From Haloplanus natans DSM 17983 (GTDB taxonomy: Archaea > Halobacteriota > Halobacteria > Halobacteriales > Haloferacaceae): 64,000 bases of DNA. Position numbers and translations under genes: made by a program. The notes under the pieces are model-generated. The model was not told the DNA's origin. It searched no databases and saw only the letters and a list, made by a program, of their open reading frames with translations. Shown here piece by piece: positions 54,770-63,202 of the stretch. Every line of letters starts with the position of its first letter. Positions within the stretch are counted from its first letter, which is position 1. Location: positions 558,001-622,000 of the forward strand of contig NZ_KE386573.1 in NCBI RefSeq assembly GCF_000427685.1, given 5' to 3'.

Positions 54770-57646
54770 CTATTCGAGGTGGATGGCCGGACGGAAGGGT
54801 ACTGCATTCCCCGCGCGTTCTCCGGGGTCCGGCGGATCGGCGTCCTCGGCGTACACCTCGACCGTGGCGTCGAACTCGTCTTCGAGGAACGGCACGGCCG
54901 CCTCGTAGACGGCCAGTTCGTCCATTCCCGCCAGCGTCTCGACCGTCTCGTCGTCGAGGTCACGCACGAGTTCCACCAAGTCGCCGACGAGGTCGTTGAC
55001 GGCCTCGCCGCGTTCCCGGAGGGCCGGATCGCTCATCGCCTCGCTCATCGCGGCGCCCACGTCCGGGCCAGCCTCGCGGACGGCGTCGAACACCCCCCGC
55101 TTCCAGTCCGCGGCGACGTACACCCGGATCGTCTCCGGATCGGTGCCGGTCACGTCGACGATGTCCGTCACGTCCTCGGTGAGGCGTTCGATCCGTCGCT
55201 CCTGGACCTCGACGGCCGGCCGCTCCAGGTCGGGGTCGACTTCGGGCCACGGCGCGTCCTCGGCCGCCGTCCCCGTCAACTCCTCGTGGAGTTCGTTCGC
55301 GAGGAAGGGGACGAAGGGCGCGAGGAGACGCAGCCGTGTCTCCAAGGCGTGTCTGAGCGTCCACTGTGCGCCCGGGTGGCTCCGATCGGTCCGGCGGCGG
55401 TACCACCGAAGCGACTCCTCGAAGCCGTAGAAGGCGGTCTGACTCGCCGCCCGCGTCTCGGAGTTCTCCATCGCCGTGGTCACGTCACGGACGGTGCGCT
55501 GTAGCTTCGACAGCAGCCACCGGTCGATGTCCTGGAGGTCGGGCGCCTCGTCGTCGAACGTCGACGCCGGCGCGTCGGGCAGCAGTTCAGTCGCCCGATT
55601 CCAGAACCGTTCGAGCTGGTTGCGGACGCTTTCGACCTGGCCCGCCCGCCAGTCGTAGTCCTGCCACGGCTCCGCGGAGTTGAGCAGGAAAAAGCGCACC
55701 GTGTCGGCGCCGTACTCCTCGATGGCCTCCCCCGGCAGAACGACGTGACCTTTCGAGGACGACATCTTCTCGCCCTCCAGCAGCCCCATCCCCATGATGA
55801 CGATGCCCGCCGGCCACTGCGGCTCCTCGAACAGCTCCGCGTGGTGAAACAGGTAGAACGTGAGGTGATTGGAGATGAGGTCGTTCGCGGAGAAGCGGTA
55901 GTCGACGGGGTACCAGTACAGCCACTCCTCGCGCAGGTCGAGCGCGCGTGGGTCGGGGTCCTCGACCGCCTCCGCCCCGTAAAAGAGGGCGTCGAAGAAG
56001 TCGCGGTCGAGGTCCTCGACCGGAATCTCGCGCAGGCCCGGCGCGACGGTGTAGTACGCCATGTAGATGGTCGAGTCCGACAGCGGCTCGATGACGAAGT
56101 CGTCGTCCCACGGCAGGCGCGTCCCCAGCCCGTAGTTGCGGATACAGGGCCACTCGTTCAGCCAGTCGATGGTGTGGTCGTACTCCCCTCTGGTGTTCTC
56201 GGGGATACACTCCATGTTCTCGACGACTCTCTTGGTTGCCGCCTTCCAGTCCTCGTCGTTGTACCGGAGGAACCAGGTGTCCTGTTCGGCCACCTCCACC
56301 TCGCCGCCACACCGACAGACGACCTCCTCGGAGAACTCGTACATCGTCCCGAAGTGGCCCGCGTCGACCCCCGCCTCGCGGTAGGCTTCGCGCACGTCCT
56401 CGATGATTTCGCCCGCGAACTCGCCGTAGTCGTCGTGGAGGCGGCCGGCGTGGAACTCGCGGTTGTACAGTTCTTTGGTCACGGCCTCCAGTTCGGGGTC
56501 GTTCGAGGACTCGATGCCGGCGCGTTCGACGGCATCTCTCGCCGGCACGTCGCCGTACCCCTCCACGTCGAGGATGGGGATCGGCTCGATGGCGTCGACG
56601 ACCGCGGGGTCGACGCCGTAGCGCTCCATGCGCGTGTCGTCCGCTTTCGCCTCCTGTAAGGCGAGGTAGTCGTCCGGGGAGTGCGCCGGCACCGACATGA
56701 CGACGCCGGTGGCGTTGTCGGGGTCGACGAACGCCGCCGGCAGAACCGGCACCTCGTCGCCGGTGACGGGGTTGGTGACCGACCGCCCGACGAGATCAGC
56801 GCCCGCGAACGTCTCCTCGACGGTCACGTCGTGGGCCTGCAGGCGGAGCTTCCGGGTCGCCGCCTCGCTCACGAGCCACGTCTCGCCGTCGACGGTCGCG
56901 CAGGCGTAGGTGCCCTCGGGGTCGACGTAGGCGTTTGTCACTCCGTGGACCGTTTCGGGCCGGAGCGTCGCCATCGGCACCACCGCATCGTCGAGGCCAA
57001 AGCGGATCAGGGTGTACTCCTGGTACTCCGCTTCCTCACCCTCCAGCAGGTCGTGGGTCGTGACTGGTTGCTGCTCGTTCGTGCAGTATTTGACCGGGTG
57101 GAGCCCCTTCTCCAGTCGGTTCCGGTCCCGCAGCGTCTCGTACTGCCAGGTGATGAACTTCGAGTAACGGTCGTCGTTCGTGGTGAACTCCCGGCGCCAG
57201 TCGATCGAGAGCCCGAGTGACTTCATCCCCTTCTTGTAATGTTCCTCGATGAAGTAGTGGGCGTAGCCCATCGGCGTCTCCAGATCCTGCAGGGTGGATT
57301 CGGGCACCTCGTAGGTGTCTCGGAGCACCGAAAGCTGTTTTTCCTCCCCTTTTTTCAGGCGTTCGACGGCGCCGATGATCGGCGTCCCCGTGACGTGCCA
57401 GGCGATCGGAAAGAGGACGTTGTCACCCCGTTGGCGCCGGTAGCGGGCGTACACGTCCGGCACGGTGTACGTCCGGGCGTGCCCGATGTGCATACCGCCG
57501 CTCGGGTACGGGTAGGGGACGGTGATGAACGTCACGTCCTCCTCGTTGCCCGAGGGTGGTGCCCCCTCGCTGTCCGCCTCGTACCGCCCCGTCTCCGCCC
57601 AGCGCTCCCGCCAGCGCTCCTCGATAGCCTGCGGGTCGTAGTCCAT
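54770..57646 (-). CDS. leuS: Leucyl-tRNA synthetase
   Basis: I chose the ATG at 57646 (MDYDPQAIEERWRERWAETG), which gives 958 residues. An ATG four codons earlier is possible. The class I motifs are present: HIGH at 53-56 (SGGMHIGHARTYTVPDVY) and KMSSS (LEGEKMSSSKGHVV). The large editing domain lies between them (MATLRPETVHGVTNAYVDPE, GVVMSVPAHSPDDYLALQ), with two zinc-type Cys (EVVCRCGGEVEV). It charges tRNA-Leu. It is the archaeal/eukaryotic form by length and domain order. It is divergent from the histidine kinase gene. Confidence 0.97.
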   Translation of the reverse strand: MDYDPQAIEERWRERWAETGRYEADSEGAPPSGNEEDVTFITVPYPYPSGGMHIGHARTYTVPDVYARYRRQRGDNVLFPIAWHVTGTPIIGAVERLKKGEEKQLSVLRDTYEVPESTLQDLETPMGYAHYFIEEHYKKGMKSLGLSIDWRREFTTNDDRYSKFITWQYETLRDRNRLEKGLHPVKYCTNEQQPVTTHDLLEGEEAEYQEYTLIRFGLDDAVVPMATLRPETVHGVTNAYVDPEGTYACATVDGETWLVSEAATRKLRLQAHDVTVEETFAGADLVGRSVTNPVTGDEVPVLPAAFVDPDNATGVVMSVPAHSPDDYLALQEAKADDTRMERYGVDPAVVDAIEPIPILDVEGYGDVPARDAVERAGIESSNDPELEAVTKELYNREFHAGRLHDDYGEFAGEIIEDVREAYREAGVDAGHFGTMYEFSEEVVCRCGGEVEVAEQDTWFLRYNDEDWKAATKRVVENMECIPENTRGEYDHTIDWLNEWPCIRNYGLGTRLPWDDDFVIEPLSDSTIYMAYYTVAPGLREIPVEDLDRDFFDALFYGAEAVEDPDPRALDLREEWLYWYPVDYRFSANDLISNHLTFYLFHHAELFEEPQWPAGIVIMGMGLLEGEKMSSSKGHVVLPGEAIEEYGADTVRFFLLNSAEPWQDYDWRAGQVESVRNQLERFWNRATELLPDAPASTFDDEAPDLQDIDRWLLSKLQRTVRDVTTAMENSETRAASQTAFYGFEESLRWYRRRTDRSHPGAQWTLRHALETRLRLLAPFVPFLANELHEELTGTAAEDAPWPEVDPDLERPAVEVQERRIERLTEDVTDIVDVTGTDPETIRVYVAADWKRGVFDAVREAGPDVGAAMSEAMSDPALRERGEAVNDLVGDLVELVRDLDDETVETLAGMDELAVYEAAVPFLEDEFDATVEVYAEDADPPDPGERAGNAVPFRPAIHLE

Positions 57647-57819
57647 ATTCCGCTCCAAGGTCCCCCGACCTAAAATAACTCCTATCCCGCCGGTCGCCCG
57701 ACGGCCCCACGATTATCGCCGTTGATGCCCGCAACGCCCCGGAGTAAGCACCGATTATACTCGCGGTAAGGGACGATTATATAACCGTTATCACATCAAC
57801 GTGGCGCCATGGGCACATC

Positions 57820-59262
57820 GTGAAGGTCCCGTCGCTCGGTCGACTGGTCGGTGCTGGCGTCGTTGCCGGCCTCGGCGTCGCGCTCGTCGCAGTCTGGGCC
57901 GTCGCGGTCGGCGGTCGTGCGTGGTGGGCGCCCACCGCCATCGCACCGCTCGGCCTCGCCGCCCTCCTCGTCGTCGCCGCCGGCTGGCTCTTCCGGAGTG
58001 ACCTCGACGGCCGGATTGCCGTCCGGGTCCCACTGACGACCCTCGTCGGGACCCTCGTGTTCGGCTCCTTCGGCGTGTTCGTCGCGACCGGCCTCCTCCA
58101 GCCGATTCCGGGCGATCGGTCGGTGCTGGTCGTGTTGCACTTCGTCAGCGTCGGCGGCGCCGTCGGCGTCCTCGTCGGTCTCTTCGCCGCGAGACAGGCG
58201 ACGACGATCGGGGCACTCCGGCGCTCCCGCGACGAGTATCACGACCTCTTCGACGGCGTCGGGGATACGGTGCTCGTCCACGACACCCGCGGCGTCGTCA
58301 TCGCCGCCAACGAGACGGCGCTCGACCGACTCGGCTACGACGCCGAGACGCTCACCGGGCGGCCGATCGAAGCGGTGGAAGGCGGGCCGGTGGCTACGGA
58401 TGCGGACACGGACGACCGCGACCGGACGCCACCCGACCGCATCGTCTACGAGACGGCCCACACGACCGCCGACGGCGAGACGATGCCGGTCGAGGTGAGC
58501 GCCACGCTCGTCCAGTACGGCGGGTCGCCGGCGGTGCTGTTGGTCGCACGTGATGTCGGCCGGCGCCGCGCCTCCGAGCGAGAACTCGCCCGCAAGCGCG
58601 ATCAGCTTCGCGCGCTCAACCGCGTCCTCCGCCACGACATCCGCAACGATATGCAGATCGTGCTCGGCCTCGGGCGCCTCCTCGACGAACACGTCGACGA
58701 GGAGGGCGAGGAGTATCTCCGGACGATCCTCGACACCGGCGAACACGTCGTCGAACTCACCCGGAGCTCCCGGGACCTTGCCCGGACGGTCGCCGGCGAG
58801 GCCGAACTCCCGCTGGAGGCGGTCTCGCTCCCCGAGACGTTACAGGCCGAACTCGACCGTCGGCGCGAGGCGTTCGGCCACGCCACCATCTCGCTTCGGG
58901 GCGAGGTTCCGGACGTGGACGTGCGGGCGAACGACCTGCTGGCGTCGGTGTTCCGGAACCTGCTGAACAACGCCGTCCAGCACAGCGACCGGGACGAACC
59001 GGCGGTGGAGATCAGCGCCGACATCACCCGTGGCGACCACACGGCGATCGTCCGCGTCGCCGACAACGGGCCGGGCATCCCGCCCGGTCGGCAGGAGACG
59101 GTGTTCGGAAAAGGCGAGAAAGGAATCGAGAGCGAGGGCACGGGCCTCGGACTCTATCTCGTTCAGTCGCTGATCGAGCATTACGGGGGCGCCGTGTGGA
59201 TCGAGGAGAACGAACCCCGGGGGACCGTCGTCGTCGTCGAACTTCCGGTCGTGGCGGAGTGA
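57820..59262 (+). CDS. Membrane PAS histidine kinase
   Basis: This 480-residue protein starts at a GTG. Four hydrophobic segments lie in residues 1-115, followed by a PAS domain at about 130-250 (YHDLFDGVGDTVLVHDTRGV; ERELARKRDQLRALN links on). The dimerisation helix has the phospho-acceptor His in RVLRHDIRNDMQIVLGLG. The HATPase domain has NLLNNAVQHSDRDEPAVEIS, DNGPGIPPGRQETVFGKGEK and GTGLGLYLVQSLIEHYGG. The end matches the kinase at 60814 almost word for word. No response regulator gene is adjacent. It probably acts through a distant regulator or by cross-talk. Confidence 0.92.
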   Translation: MKVPSLGRLVGAGVVAGLGVALVAVWAVAVGGRAWWAPTAIAPLGLAALLVVAAGWLFRSDLDGRIAVRVPLTTLVGTLVFGSFGVFVATGLLQPIPGDRSVLVVLHFVSVGGAVGVLVGLFAARQATTIGALRRSRDEYHDLFDGVGDTVLVHDTRGVVIAANETALDRLGYDAETLTGRPIEAVEGGPVATDADTDDRDRTPPDRIVYETAHTTADGETMPVEVSATLVQYGGSPAVLLVARDVGRRRASERELARKRDQLRALNRVLRHDIRNDMQIVLGLGRLLDEHVDEEGEEYLRTILDTGEHVVELTRSSRDLARTVAGEAELPLEAVSLPETLQAELDRRREAFGHATISLRGEVPDVDVRANDLLASVFRNLLNNAVQHSDRDEPAVEISADITRGDHTAIVRVADNGPGIPPGRQETVFGKGEKGIESEGTGLGLYLVQSLIEHYGGAVWIEENEPRGTVVVVELPVVAE

Positions 59263-59269
59263 CGGGGGA

Positions 59270-59701
59270 CTACTCCACGTCGATGTGGCGCACATCCACG
59301 TCTGCCTCGACGGGGATCGTCACCGTCAGGACGCCGTTGCGGTAGGTCGCCGAGGCGCCCTCGCCGGAGACGTCGCTGGGGAGACGGATCGTGCGGCGCA
59401 TCGCGTGGTGGTGACGCTCGCGGCGGACGTACGCGTCCTCGTCGATGCTGGACTCCGACTCGGCGTCGGCGCGGATCGTCAGGAGGTCGCCGTCGACCGA
59501 TATGTCGAAGTTACCCTTCTCGAAGCCGGGTACGTCGGCCGTCACGACGAGTTCGTCGTCGTGGTGAGTGATGTCGACCGCGAAGTCGGCCTCGTCGGAG
59601 CGGTAGCCGGGTCGGTTGTATCGGCCGAGTGCGCCCCAGCGGTCGCCGGTCATGCGCTCGAAGAGGTCGTCGAAGTCACCGAAGTAGTCGTTTGGTTGCA
59701 T
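59270..59701 (-). CDS. hsp20: Small heat-shock protein Hsp20
   Basis: I chose the ATG at 59701 (MQPNDYFGDFDDLFERMTGD), giving 143 residues. The alpha-crystallin domain covers about 38-130 (FAVDITHHDDELVVTADVPG; ESSIDEDAYVRRERHHHAMR; IRLPSDVSGEGASATYRNGV, then LTVTIPV). A His-rich patch lies in the loop. ATP-independent holdase forming oligomers. The stop is 8 bases from the end of the converging kinase gene. Palindromic copy C lies upstream of its promoter region. Confidence 0.95.
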   Translation of the reverse strand: MQPNDYFGDFDDLFERMTGDRWGALGRYNRPGYRSDEADFAVDITHHDDELVVTADVPGFEKGNFDISVDGDLLTIRADAESESSIDEDAYVRRERHHHAMRRTIRLPSDVSGEGASATYRNGVLTVTIPVEADVDVRHIDVE

Positions 59702-59807
59702 TGGTAATCGCCAACCCGGTATACGCCCGGCGAGGGCATAAATACCGCTGGCTGGGAGATAGCTATACGCACGGCAGCGAGGCTGAAGGGACTTTTGAGG
59801 CCGTTTC

Positions 59808-59890
59808 ATACTGTTTATGCTAACTGGTTACCGATGGGTCGCCAAGACGGTCCGGCGACCCACCGGTAATGACTCACATAAACACTATCA
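59808..59890. repeat. Palindromic 3'-end element, copy C
   Basis: The left arm is ATACTGTTTATGCTAACTG then GTTACCGATGGGTCGCC. The complement of the right arm is ATAGTGTTTATGTGAGTC then ATTACCGGTGGGTCGCC. The loop is about 8 bases. The outer right end (CTATCA) contains the stop codon of pheA. The element separates pheA from hsp20. It is the closest match to copy A, including the asymmetric TAACTG/GAGTC words on the two arms. Confidence 0.8.
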
Positions 59891-60697
59891 GACGACGTGG
59901 CGAGTGTCGTAGGAGCCGAGCCGACGCACCCAGCCGTTGGCGGCGATGTCCTCCACGTCCTCGACGGCCTCGCGGGCGTGGCGTTCGTAGAGACCGGCTT
60001 CGAAGTCGATGTGGAAGAGGTAGTCGCCGAGGCGGTCACCGGTGGGCCGTGACTCCACGCGCGAGAGGTTGATGTCGCGGTCCGCAAAGGCCTCCAGCAG
60101 TTCCAGAAGGAGCCCCGGATAGTTGGCGTTCGGATTGACGACGATCGTCGACTTCCCGCCGGCGTCGGAGCGCTCGTCGGCCGGCGAGATGGCGAAAAAG
60201 CGCGTGGCGTTGGAGTCGCGGTCCTGGATATCCGCCGCGAGCACCTGGAGGTCCTCCCCGGCGTTGTCGGGGTGGGCGATGGCGGCGACGCGGTCGTCAT
60301 CGCGGGCGCGCTCGACGCCGCGGGCCGTGCTCGCGACCGCTTCGAGCGTCACGTCGGGATACTCGGCTTCGAGGAAGGATCGACACTGGGCGAGCGCCTG
60401 TGAGTGGCTGGCGACGACGTCGAACGATTCCGACGCCGCGATCAGGGCGTGCCGGATCGGCGTCACGATCTCCTCGACGACGCCCACGTCGTAGTTGGCG
60501 AGGGCGTCGAGTGTCTCCGTGACGCTCCCCTCGATGCTGTTCTCGATGGGGACGACACCGCGCCGGTACTCGCCTTTGGCGACCGCCTCGACGATGGCGG
60601 TGACGGACTCGGTGAACGTCACCTCGTTCTCGTCGGCGACCGCCCGCGCGGCCCGGTGGGAGTACGTCCCCGCGGGCCCGAGCGTGATGGCTTCCAT
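59888..60697 (-). CDS. pheA: Prephenate dehydratase
   Basis: I chose the ATG at 60697 (MEAITLGPAGTYSHRAARAV), giving 269 residues. The periplasmic-binding-like catalytic part shows VVPIENSIEGSVTETLDAL, and the Thr-Arg-Phe motif is in SNATRFFAIS at about 163-172. The ACT domain (ANYPGLLLELLEAFADRDIN, then LSRVESRPTG) binds phenylalanine for feedback control. It makes phenylpyruvate. There is no chorismate mutase fusion, as usual in archaea. The stop codon lies in palindromic copy C. Confidence 0.96.
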   Translation of the reverse strand: MEAITLGPAGTYSHRAARAVADENEVTFTESVTAIVEAVAKGEYRRGVVPIENSIEGSVTETLDALANYDVGVVEEIVTPIRHALIAASESFDVVASHSQALAQCRSFLEAEYPDVTLEAVASTARGVERARDDDRVAAIAHPDNAGEDLQVLAADIQDRDSNATRFFAISPADERSDAGGKSTIVVNPNANYPGLLLELLEAFADRDINLSRVESRPTGDRLGDYLFHIDFEAGLYERHAREAVEDVEDIAANGWVRRLGSYDTRHVV

Positions 60698-60759
60698 GCC
60701 ACGGCGTTGCGCGGAGAGGGGCAAAAGCGCGTCGGGTCCCCGGCGGACGGTTACTGTCG

Positions 60760-60805
60760 TCACGGCGACCCACCGGTAATCAGTTACAATAAACGCTATC
60801 AGCTC
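60760..60805. repeat. Palindromic 3'-end element, half copy D
   Basis: Only one arm is present. Its complement reads GATAGCGTTTATTGTAACTG then ATTACCGGTGGGTCGCCGTG. That is an almost perfect match to the arms of copies A and C. The other arm is missing: left of 60760 the sequence leads straight to the pheA start. It begins 8-12 bases after the stop codon of the kinase gene that ends at 60814. Confidence 0.7.
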
Positions 60806-60813
60806 GGGGTCGA

Positions 60814-62235
60814 TCAGGCGAGTTGGAGGCGGACGTTGAAGACGCTCCCACGCGGCTCGTTGTCCTCGATCCAGACCGCGCCCCCGTAGTGGTCGACGAG
60901 CGTGTACACCAGATAGAGCCCCAGCCCCGTGCCCTCGCTCTCGAGGCCCTTCTCGCCTTTTCCGAACACGGCTTCCCGACGGTCGGGATCGATCCCCGGC
61001 CCGTCGTCGGCGATTTGCACCAGCACCCACTCGTCGTCCACCTCGGCCGACACCTCCACCGTCGGCTCGTCGCCGTCGTGGTGCTGGACGGCGTTGTTCA
61101 GCAGGTTCCGGAACACCGACCGGAGCATGTCGTTCGCCGTCACCTCGACCAGCGGGACGTTGCCGCGGGTCCGGATCGTGGCGTTCGGGTAGCTTCCGCT
61201 GGCCTCCCGCACCTCGCGGTCGAGGACGAACGACAGGTTCGTGGGTTCGAGGTCGTCGCCGGACTCGGCCACGAGTGCGTCCATCAACTCCCCCATCAGA
61301 TCGGTGAGCTCGATGACGTGCTCGGTTCGGGTCCGAATCGTCTCCAGATGTGGCTCCCCCGCCTCCGCGGAGATGTCGTCGAGCAGGTCGGCCATCCCCT
61401 GGACGAGCTGCATATCGTTGCGGATGTCGTGGCGGACGATCCGGTTGAGTAGTTCCAGCCGCTCGTTTTGCTCCTCGAGTACCTGCTGGTACTCCCGCGT
61501 CTCGGTCACGTCCTTGATGGCGCCGTCGATGTACGTCTCGCCCTCGGCGCTCCGGAACCGGCAGACGGTGACCAACCCCCAGAACCGGTCGCCGCTAAGG
61601 GTCCGGAGCTCCACCTTCTCGGTCACCACGTCCTGCTCGGCCAGCGCGTCGAAGAAGGCCCGGCAGTCGTCCTCGTCGTGGTACATCTCTTCTATGGGCG
61701 TCGACAGCAGGTCCACCTTCGACTCGGCGTCGAACAGGTCGACCATCGTCGGGTTGGCTTCGAGGAAGGTTCCCGCCGGATCGAACGTCGCCCGGAAGAT
61801 GCCCGTCGGGACGTGTTCGACCAGTTCCTCGAACCGGCCGAGTTCGTCCCGGCGACGTTTGCGTTCGGTCACGTCGCGGACGGTGGTCAGCACGCACTCC
61901 TCGCCGTCCAGATCGGCCAGCGACGCGGAGCATTCGGCCCAGAACGGTCCCGCGTCGCGGCGCCGTAGCCGCCACTCGACGGTCTCACCGTCGCCGCCAC
62001 GGGCCGCGGCCACCAGTTCCCTGACCGGATCGTCCGGTCCCCGGCCGGAGACGAGCAGGTCGTCGACCTCCCGCCCGGTCAGGTCGTCGCGCTCGATGCC
62101 GATCATGGACACGAACCGACCGTTGGCGTCGCGAACGACGCCCGTGTCCGGATCGACGACGAGCAGCCCGTCGGAGACGTGCTCGAAGAGCGCCCGGTAT
62201 CCCGATCCGGGATCGGTCATCGGCGTCTTGTTCAC
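60814..62235 (-). CDS. Soluble multi-PAS histidine kinase
   Basis: This 473-residue protein has no membrane segment. Two PAS domains (about 10-130, YRALFEHVSDGLLVVDPDTG; and 135-255, LVEHVPTGIFRATFDPAGTF) are followed by a dimerisation helix with His in NRIVRHDIRNDMQLVQGMA. The HATPase domain has NLLNNAVQHHDGDEPTVEVS, IADDGPGIDPDRREAVFGKG and GTGLGLYLVYTLVDHYGGAV. The kinase core is closely similar to that at 57820. Orphan with no adjacent receiver gene. An alternative start (MTDPGSGYRALF) lies five codons downstream. Confidence 0.93.
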   Translation of the reverse strand: MNKTPMTDPGSGYRALFEHVSDGLLVVDPDTGVVRDANGRFVSMIGIERDDLTGREVDDLLVSGRGPDDPVRELVAAARGGDGETVEWRLRRRDAGPFWAECSASLADLDGEECVLTTVRDVTERKRRRDELGRFEELVEHVPTGIFRATFDPAGTFLEANPTMVDLFDAESKVDLLSTPIEEMYHDEDDCRAFFDALAEQDVVTEKVELRTLSGDRFWGLVTVCRFRSAEGETYIDGAIKDVTETREYQQVLEEQNERLELLNRIVRHDIRNDMQLVQGMADLLDDISAEAGEPHLETIRTRTEHVIELTDLMGELMDALVAESGDDLEPTNLSFVLDREVREASGSYPNATIRTRGNVPLVEVTANDMLRSVFRNLLNNAVQHHDGDEPTVEVSAEVDDEWVLVQIADDGPGIDPDRREAVFGKGEKGLESEGTGLGLYLVYTLVDHYGGAVWIEDNEPRGSVFNVRLQLA

Positions 62236-62280
62236 GCCGGCTGTGAGGGAGAGATCGATATAAACCCGCTCCTCCGATTA

Positions 62281-62988
62281 TCACTGCGTATAACAGATGT
62301 CGACGAAGTTCCGCAGGATCGTCAGCCCCGTCTCCCCGCTCTTTTCGGGGTGGAACTGGGTCCCGAAGACCGTTCCGTCCTCGTTCGCGATAACCGCGGG
62401 GAACGTGCGGCCGTGGTCGGTCGTCGCGACGACCGCCTTGTCGTCGTCCGGGACGGCGTAGTAGGAGTGGACGAAGTAGGCGTACTCGTCGTCGACGGAG
62501 CCGCCGCCCGGACCCTCCCGGTCGGGCGCGTCCGCCGGGTCGACGCCGGAGACGAGCGGGTGGTCGCGCTCCACCGACAGTTCGTTCCAGCCCATGTGGG
62601 GCACCGTCTGGCCCTCGGCGAAGCGGACGTTCCGCCCGGGGACGAAATCGAGGCCGACGACGTCGCCCTCGCCGGCGTGGTCGGCCTCCTCGCTCGACGT
62701 GAGGAGCATCTGCATCCCGAGACAGATACCGAAGACGGGCTGGCCGCGGGAAACGGCGTCGGCGAGGGCGTCGCGGTACGGCCCGGCGTTTTCCATCCCC
62801 TCGCGGAACGCGCCGACGCCCGGGAGGACGATGCCGTCGGCGGCGGCGAAGTCGTCCGGGTCGTCGGTGATGGTCACGGACGCGCCGGCGCGTTCGAGGC
62901 CGCGCGTGGCCGACCGGAGGTTGCCGAGGCCGTAGTCGACGATGACCACGTCCGCCAGCGCCTCGGATGGGGGTCGGGACAGGCTCAT
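62281..62988 (-). CDS. hisH: Imidazole glycerol phosphate synthase, glutamine amidotransferase subunit
   Basis: The 235-residue class I glutaminase has the oxyanion strand VVIVDYGLGNLRSATRGL, the nucleophile Cys89 in GICLGMQMLL, and His213/Glu215 in TQFHPEKSGETG. HMGWNEL is the HisH interface motif. It supplies ammonia to HisF for histidine and purine by-product synthesis. A somewhat long acidic insertion (DPADAPDREGPGGGSVDDEY) is halophile-typical. HisF is not in the window. The intergenic 214 bases upstream hold no gene. Confidence 0.96.
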   Translation of the reverse strand: MSLSRPPSEALADVVIVDYGLGNLRSATRGLERAGASVTITDDPDDFAAADGIVLPGVGAFREGMENAGPYRDALADAVSRGQPVFGICLGMQMLLTSSEEADHAGEGDVVGLDFVPGRNVRFAEGQTVPHMGWNELSVERDHPLVSGVDPADAPDREGPGGGSVDDEYAYFVHSYYAVPDDDKAVVATTDHGRTFPAVIANEDGTVFGTQFHPEKSGETGLTILRNFVDICYTQ

Positions 62989-63202
62989 ACGCCACGTCGG
63001 TCCGCGGGGGGGAAGTGGTTTTCCGTTGCGGTAGGGATTATCGGCTCTGCTGAAATCCTCGGCCGCTGATCTGCGGTCGATCCAGTTCTGCAGACGGGGT
63101 GCGTACGGTGTCGGGCCTGCGTCGCCGACGCTTCACACTGTCCGGGCCGAGGGAGTTGATGGATTGAGTGTTTAATACGGTCCCCTGCTATAACCGATCT
63201 AC

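Noticed and set aside
60752-60775. Second arm for palindromic half copy D
   Set aside because: CGGTTACTGTCGTCACGG has a TTACTGT-like word but does not pair with the right arm, so D is treated as a single arm.
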